Below, one piece after another: positions 61,191-64,000 of a DNA stretch of 64,000 nt; within the stretch, counting starts at the first letter, position 1; each line of letters starts with the position of its first letter. The notes beneath the pieces are model-generated. The model did not search any database. It was not told where the DNA came from and saw only the letters and a program-made list of their open reading frames with translations. Made by a program: the position numbers and the translations under genes. The stretch is from Brucella gallinifaecis (GTDB lineage Bacteria; Pseudomonadota; Alphaproteobacteria; Rhizobiales; Rhizobiaceae): the NCBI RefSeq assembly GCF_006476605.1, contig NZ_ML636804.1, forward strand, positions 124,001 through 188,000, written 5' to 3'.

Positions 61191-64000
61191 ATGCCGGAAT
61201 TGTCTTCTTCGCCGTTAAAATCATCCATTGTTGATCGCAAGGCTGCGGATCAGGTTCCGCCCGAGCAACCTTCTCCAATCCGCGCTCTTTATAAAAGCGA
61301 GGATGAGTTGCGCGAACTCGCAGCCTCTGTCGCGCGTGGGGATGAGCTGGCGCTGCCCGGCTATCAGTCGTTTGAATTTGATCAACGCCTGTCTGAAAAT
61401 GGCAAGCTCATTCTGCATGCCTATCGTTCGTCAGATGCGGCATCGCGTGCGGGTGAAACCATCACACCCGCAGCCCAGTGGTTGCTCGATAACCACTATC
61501 AGGTTGACAAGACCGTCCAGCAGACCCGTCGGGATTTGCCGCGCAAGTTTATTCGCCAATTGCCAACCTATGCCGCGCAGAAAGACATGCCGCGCATTTT
61601 CGCGCTGGCCTGGCTTTATGTGGCGCATACGGACAGCAATTTTTCACTCAAATCCCTGAGCGCCCTTGTGCAGGGGTTCCAGAGCGTCGAGCCGCTCAAG
61701 ATCGGTGAATTATGGGCGCTGCCTTCGGCTGTGCGCTATTTTCTGATTGAAAATGTGCGCCGCCTTGCGCTGCGCGTTGATCGCGCCCGCGACATGCGCA
61801 ATCTCGCAAATACCGCTGCCGACCGCATCGTGACGGCTGCTGACGAGCAGGAACTGGAAACGGTTCTGGCGCAATATACGAAGGTGGCATGTGACAGCAC
61901 TTTTGCCACGCATCTGCTCTATCGTTTGCGCAGTGCCTCCACTGATACCTCTGCCGCATCGAGCTGGCTTGAGCGGATTTTGGAGCAGGAAGGCAGCAAT
62001 GCCGAGGATGCGATTGTCGAGGAACATGCCCGTCAGTCGACCGGCGGCGTGACCATGGGCAATGCGATCAGCAGCCTGAAACGTATTGATGATATTGACT
62101 GGGAAACATGGTTTGAAACCGTCAATGAGGTCGATGCGATCCTGCGCGATCACAGCGATTTCGAACTGCTCGATTTTCGTTCGCGCAATGCCTATCGTGT
62201 GACGATTGAAAAGCTGGCCCGCTTTTCAGATATGAGCGAAATCGATATTACCTGGGCAGCACTCAGACTTGCGGAGGAAAGCAGGAGCGATGAAACGCAG
62301 GCCGAAGGAAAAGGCTCGATAGCCTATTATCTTTCGGGCGATGGTCGCAAGGAGCTTGAGAAGCTTTGCTTCTATAAGGCGCCCTTTGGTACAAAAGTCC
62401 TGCGCTTTTATCGTGGGCTTGGGCTTTTGGGTCTTTTCATCCCGACTGCAATCTTCACGATCATTATTCTGACAATCGTGCATTACTGCATGATGAAAGC
62501 TGGCCTGTCGTCTGATCTGCGCATGCTCTTTACACTGCTTGCGCTTTTCCCGGCAATGGACGCTTCCTATTCACTGTTCAATGCGCTTGTCCCGCGCTTT
62601 GTTCAGCCAACCCGTCTGATCGGGTTTGAATATAAGGAAGGCTTGCCTGTGGAGGCACGCACGCTTGTTGCCGTGCCGACCCTGATCACCACGCGTGATT
62701 CCATCGATGAGCAGATCCGCAATCTTGAAGTCCATTATCTGACCAATCCGCGTGGCGAGATTTATTTTGCGCTGGTCAGCGACTGGACAGATGCACAGCA
62801 GGAAATCACGCCTGCTGATATGGAAATCTATGATTATGCTCGCGAAGAAATTGCCAGGCTCAATGAGCATTATACCGGCAATGATCAGCCGCGTTTCTTC
62901 CTGCTGCATCGCCGCAGGCTTTATAATGAAAAGCAGGGCTGCTGGATGGGCTGGGAGCGCAAGCGCGGCAAGCTGCATGAGCTGAACCTGCTTTTGCGTG
63001 GCGATCAGGATACCAGCTTTTTCCCTGCTGATGCACGCCTTCCAAAAGACATTAAATATGTGATGACGCTTGATGCGGATACACGCCTGACGCCGGAAGC
63101 TGTTACGCACCTTGTGGGCAAACTCAGCCATCCGCTCAACCGTCCTGTTTTCGACGAGAAGACTGGCCGGGTTGTGCGCGGTTATGGCATTTTGCAGCCG
63201 CGCGTTACGCCATCATTGACCACCGGCGATGAAGCCTCGTTCCTGCAACGTGTGTTCTCGGTCAATCGCGGCATTGATCCTTATGTCTTTGCAGTGTCCG
63301 ATACCTATCAGGATCTGCTCGGAGAGGGCACCTTTACGGGCAAGGGCCTTTACGACATCGATGCTTTTGAAACGGCACTCAAAAACCGTGTGCCGGAAAA
63401 TACCCTGCTCAGTCACGATCTGCTCGAGGGCGGCTATGCGCGTGCGGCCCTTGTCAGTGACGTGGAAATCGTTGAAGACTATCCGACCGGTTACAATGTT
63501 GACGTTTCGCGCCATCATCGCTGGGCGCGTGGTGACTGGCAGCTTCTGCCTTGGCTGTTTTCGACCAACCGGGGCGTCACAGCTGTTACCCGCTGGAAGA
63601 TGGTTGATAATCTGCGCCGTTCGCTCAATCCGATCATGTGGTTGATTGCGTCGGTGATTGGCTGGAGCATCCTGCCTGTTGGTGTTGCTTCCGTCTGGCA
63701 GGTATTCCTGATTGTCAGCATGTTCGTTGCGCCAACTTTTGGCATTCTCACCAATCTCATTCCATCGAATATGGATTATTCGCTCAAAGGTCATGCCCAA
63801 TCGGTATTGACCGATGTTGCGCTTGGCACCGCAGATGTTGCGCTGCGCACCACCTTCATTGCTCATTCGGCCTTCCTGATGGCTGATGCAATCGTGCGCA
63901 CGATCTATCGTCTGTTCGTATCGCATCGCGATCTGCTCGAATGGAAGACGGCAGCGCAGGCAAAATCATCGCCGGATACGCTGCTTTATTATTTCCAGCT
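61191..64000 (+). CDS. cgs: cyclic beta-1,2-glucan synthase, 3'-truncated by the window edge
   Basis: 936 codons are visible and the frame is open at the window end; the Brucella protein is nearly 2900 residues. It is an inner-membrane enzyme that primes, elongates and cyclises beta-1,2-glucan from UDP-glucose. Seen here: a cytoplasmic N-terminal part (1-405), two membrane helices (about 408-465: LGLLGLFIPTAIFTIIILTI and FTLLALFPAMDASYSLF), then the GT84 glycosyltransferase domain with VMTLDADTRL near 624 and the RHHRWARGDWQ block near 773, followed by more helices (about 810-860). The C-terminal phosphorylase-like part lies outside. The ATG at 61191 fits the family N-terminus (MPELSSSPLK), with a weak AAGG site. 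Pgm at 14835 supplies its glucose-1-phosphate precursor pathway. Confidence 0.95.
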   Translation, partial: MPELSSSPLKSSIVDRKAADQVPPEQPSPIRALYKSEDELRELAASVARGDELALPGYQSFEFDQRLSENGKLILHAYRSSDAASRAGETITPAAQWLLDNHYQVDKTVQQTRRDLPRKFIRQLPTYAAQKDMPRIFALAWLYVAHTDSNFSLKSLSALVQGFQSVEPLKIGELWALPSAVRYFLIENVRRLALRVDRARDMRNLANTAADRIVTAADEQELETVLAQYTKVACDSTFATHLLYRLRSASTDTSAASSWLERILEQEGSNAEDAIVEEHARQSTGGVTMGNAISSLKRIDDIDWETWFETVNEVDAILRDHSDFELLDFRSRNAYRVTIEKLARFSDMSEIDITWAALRLAEESRSDETQAEGKGSIAYYLSGDGRKELEKLCFYKAPFGTKVLRFYRGLGLLGLFIPTAIFTIIILTIVHYCMMKAGLSSDLRMLFTLLALFPAMDASYSLFNALVPRFVQPTRLIGFEYKEGLPVEARTLVAVPTLITTRDSIDEQIRNLEVHYLTNPRGEIYFALVSDWTDAQQEITPADMEIYDYAREEIARLNEHYTGNDQPRFFLLHRRRLYNEKQGCWMGWERKRGKLHELNLLLRGDQDTSFFPADARLPKDIKYVMTLDADTRLTPEAVTHLVGKLSHPLNRPVFDEKTGRVVRGYGILQPRVTPSLTTGDEASFLQRVFSVNRGIDPYVFAVSDTYQDLLGEGTFTGKGLYDIDAFETALKNRVPENTLLSHDLLEGGYARAALVSDVEIVEDYPTGYNVDVSRHHRWARGDWQLLPWLFSTNRGVTAVTRWKMVDNLRRSLNPIMWLIASVIGWSILPVGVASVWQVFLIVSMFVAPTFGILTNLIPSNMDYSLKGHAQSVLTDVALGTADVALRTTFIAHSAFLMADAIVRTIYRLFVSHRDLLEWKTAAQAKSSPDTLLYYFQ

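Overview
The window reads as chromosomal DNA of a Brucellaceae-type alphaproteobacterium (Brucella/Ochrobactrum group, Hyphomicrobiales). This rests on the gene set: a cyclic beta-1,2-glucan synthase, an IalB-family protein, DUF2794 and DUF930 proteins, a TamA/TamB pair like Brucella MapB, a ybhL-type leader upstream of a Bax-inhibitor-1 gene, and dispersed RIME-like palindromic repeats. Genus and species are inferred; no rRNA gene is present to settle them. No tRNA, rRNA, CRISPR array or complete insertion sequence was seen.

Layout. 1-2275: a PLP-linked cluster (truncated YggS-type PLP-binding protein, pyridoxal kinase with a 15-bp tandem repeat, DapA-family lyase). 2721-9316: tamA-tamB. 9497-13498: an L,D-transpeptidase, a small secreted protein, an unknown two-gene operon, and a copper-handling pair beside glyoxalase I. 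13620-20800: mrp, phosphoglucomutase, a P-loop kinase, an FAH-family hydrolase, small proteins, a lytic transglycosylase and a hemolysin-III membrane protein. 20811-21092: a 282-bp MITE-like element that supplies the last codons of a MarR gene. 21601-22724: a large MarR-side palindrome, then a ParD-like antitoxin gene fused by a 4-bp overlap to methionine aminopeptidase. 22793-34493: housekeeping genes (argG, LysE exporter, rlmN, IalB, LMW-PTP, thpR, tesA, a YbbA/YbbP transporter, Bax inhibitor).

34586-44531 is the accessory island and the most interesting part. Its first 3.4 kb is visibly AT-rich. A tyrosine recombinase fused to an AraC-type DNA-binding domain (34716-35888, minus) faces away from a small FimB/E-sized tyrosine recombinase (36566-37165, plus), and next to it lies a 1799-residue autotransporter (37963-43362). 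The small recombinase gene lies inside an 892-bp segment bounded by two 27-bp sites in inverted orientation (36466-36492 and 37331-37357; 25 of 27 positions match, with an identical 7-bp core). This is the geometry of the Salmonella hin switch, but built with a tyrosine recombinase. I infer a phase-variation switch for the autotransporter and possibly for the recombinase-AraC fusion. The passenger has GGC-repeat tracts that could change its length.

44529-64000: DUF1223 protein, aconitase, cytochrome c maturation genes ccmABCD-ccmG, ilvD, a stand-alone Lrp-type ligand domain, a membrane diguanylate cyclase, a DUF930 protein, a lysozyme-inhibitor-like protein, the sulfate ABC transporter (sbp-cysT-cysW-cysA, with a RIME-like repeat between cysW and cysA), and the 5' part of the cyclic glucan synthase gene, which runs off the window end.
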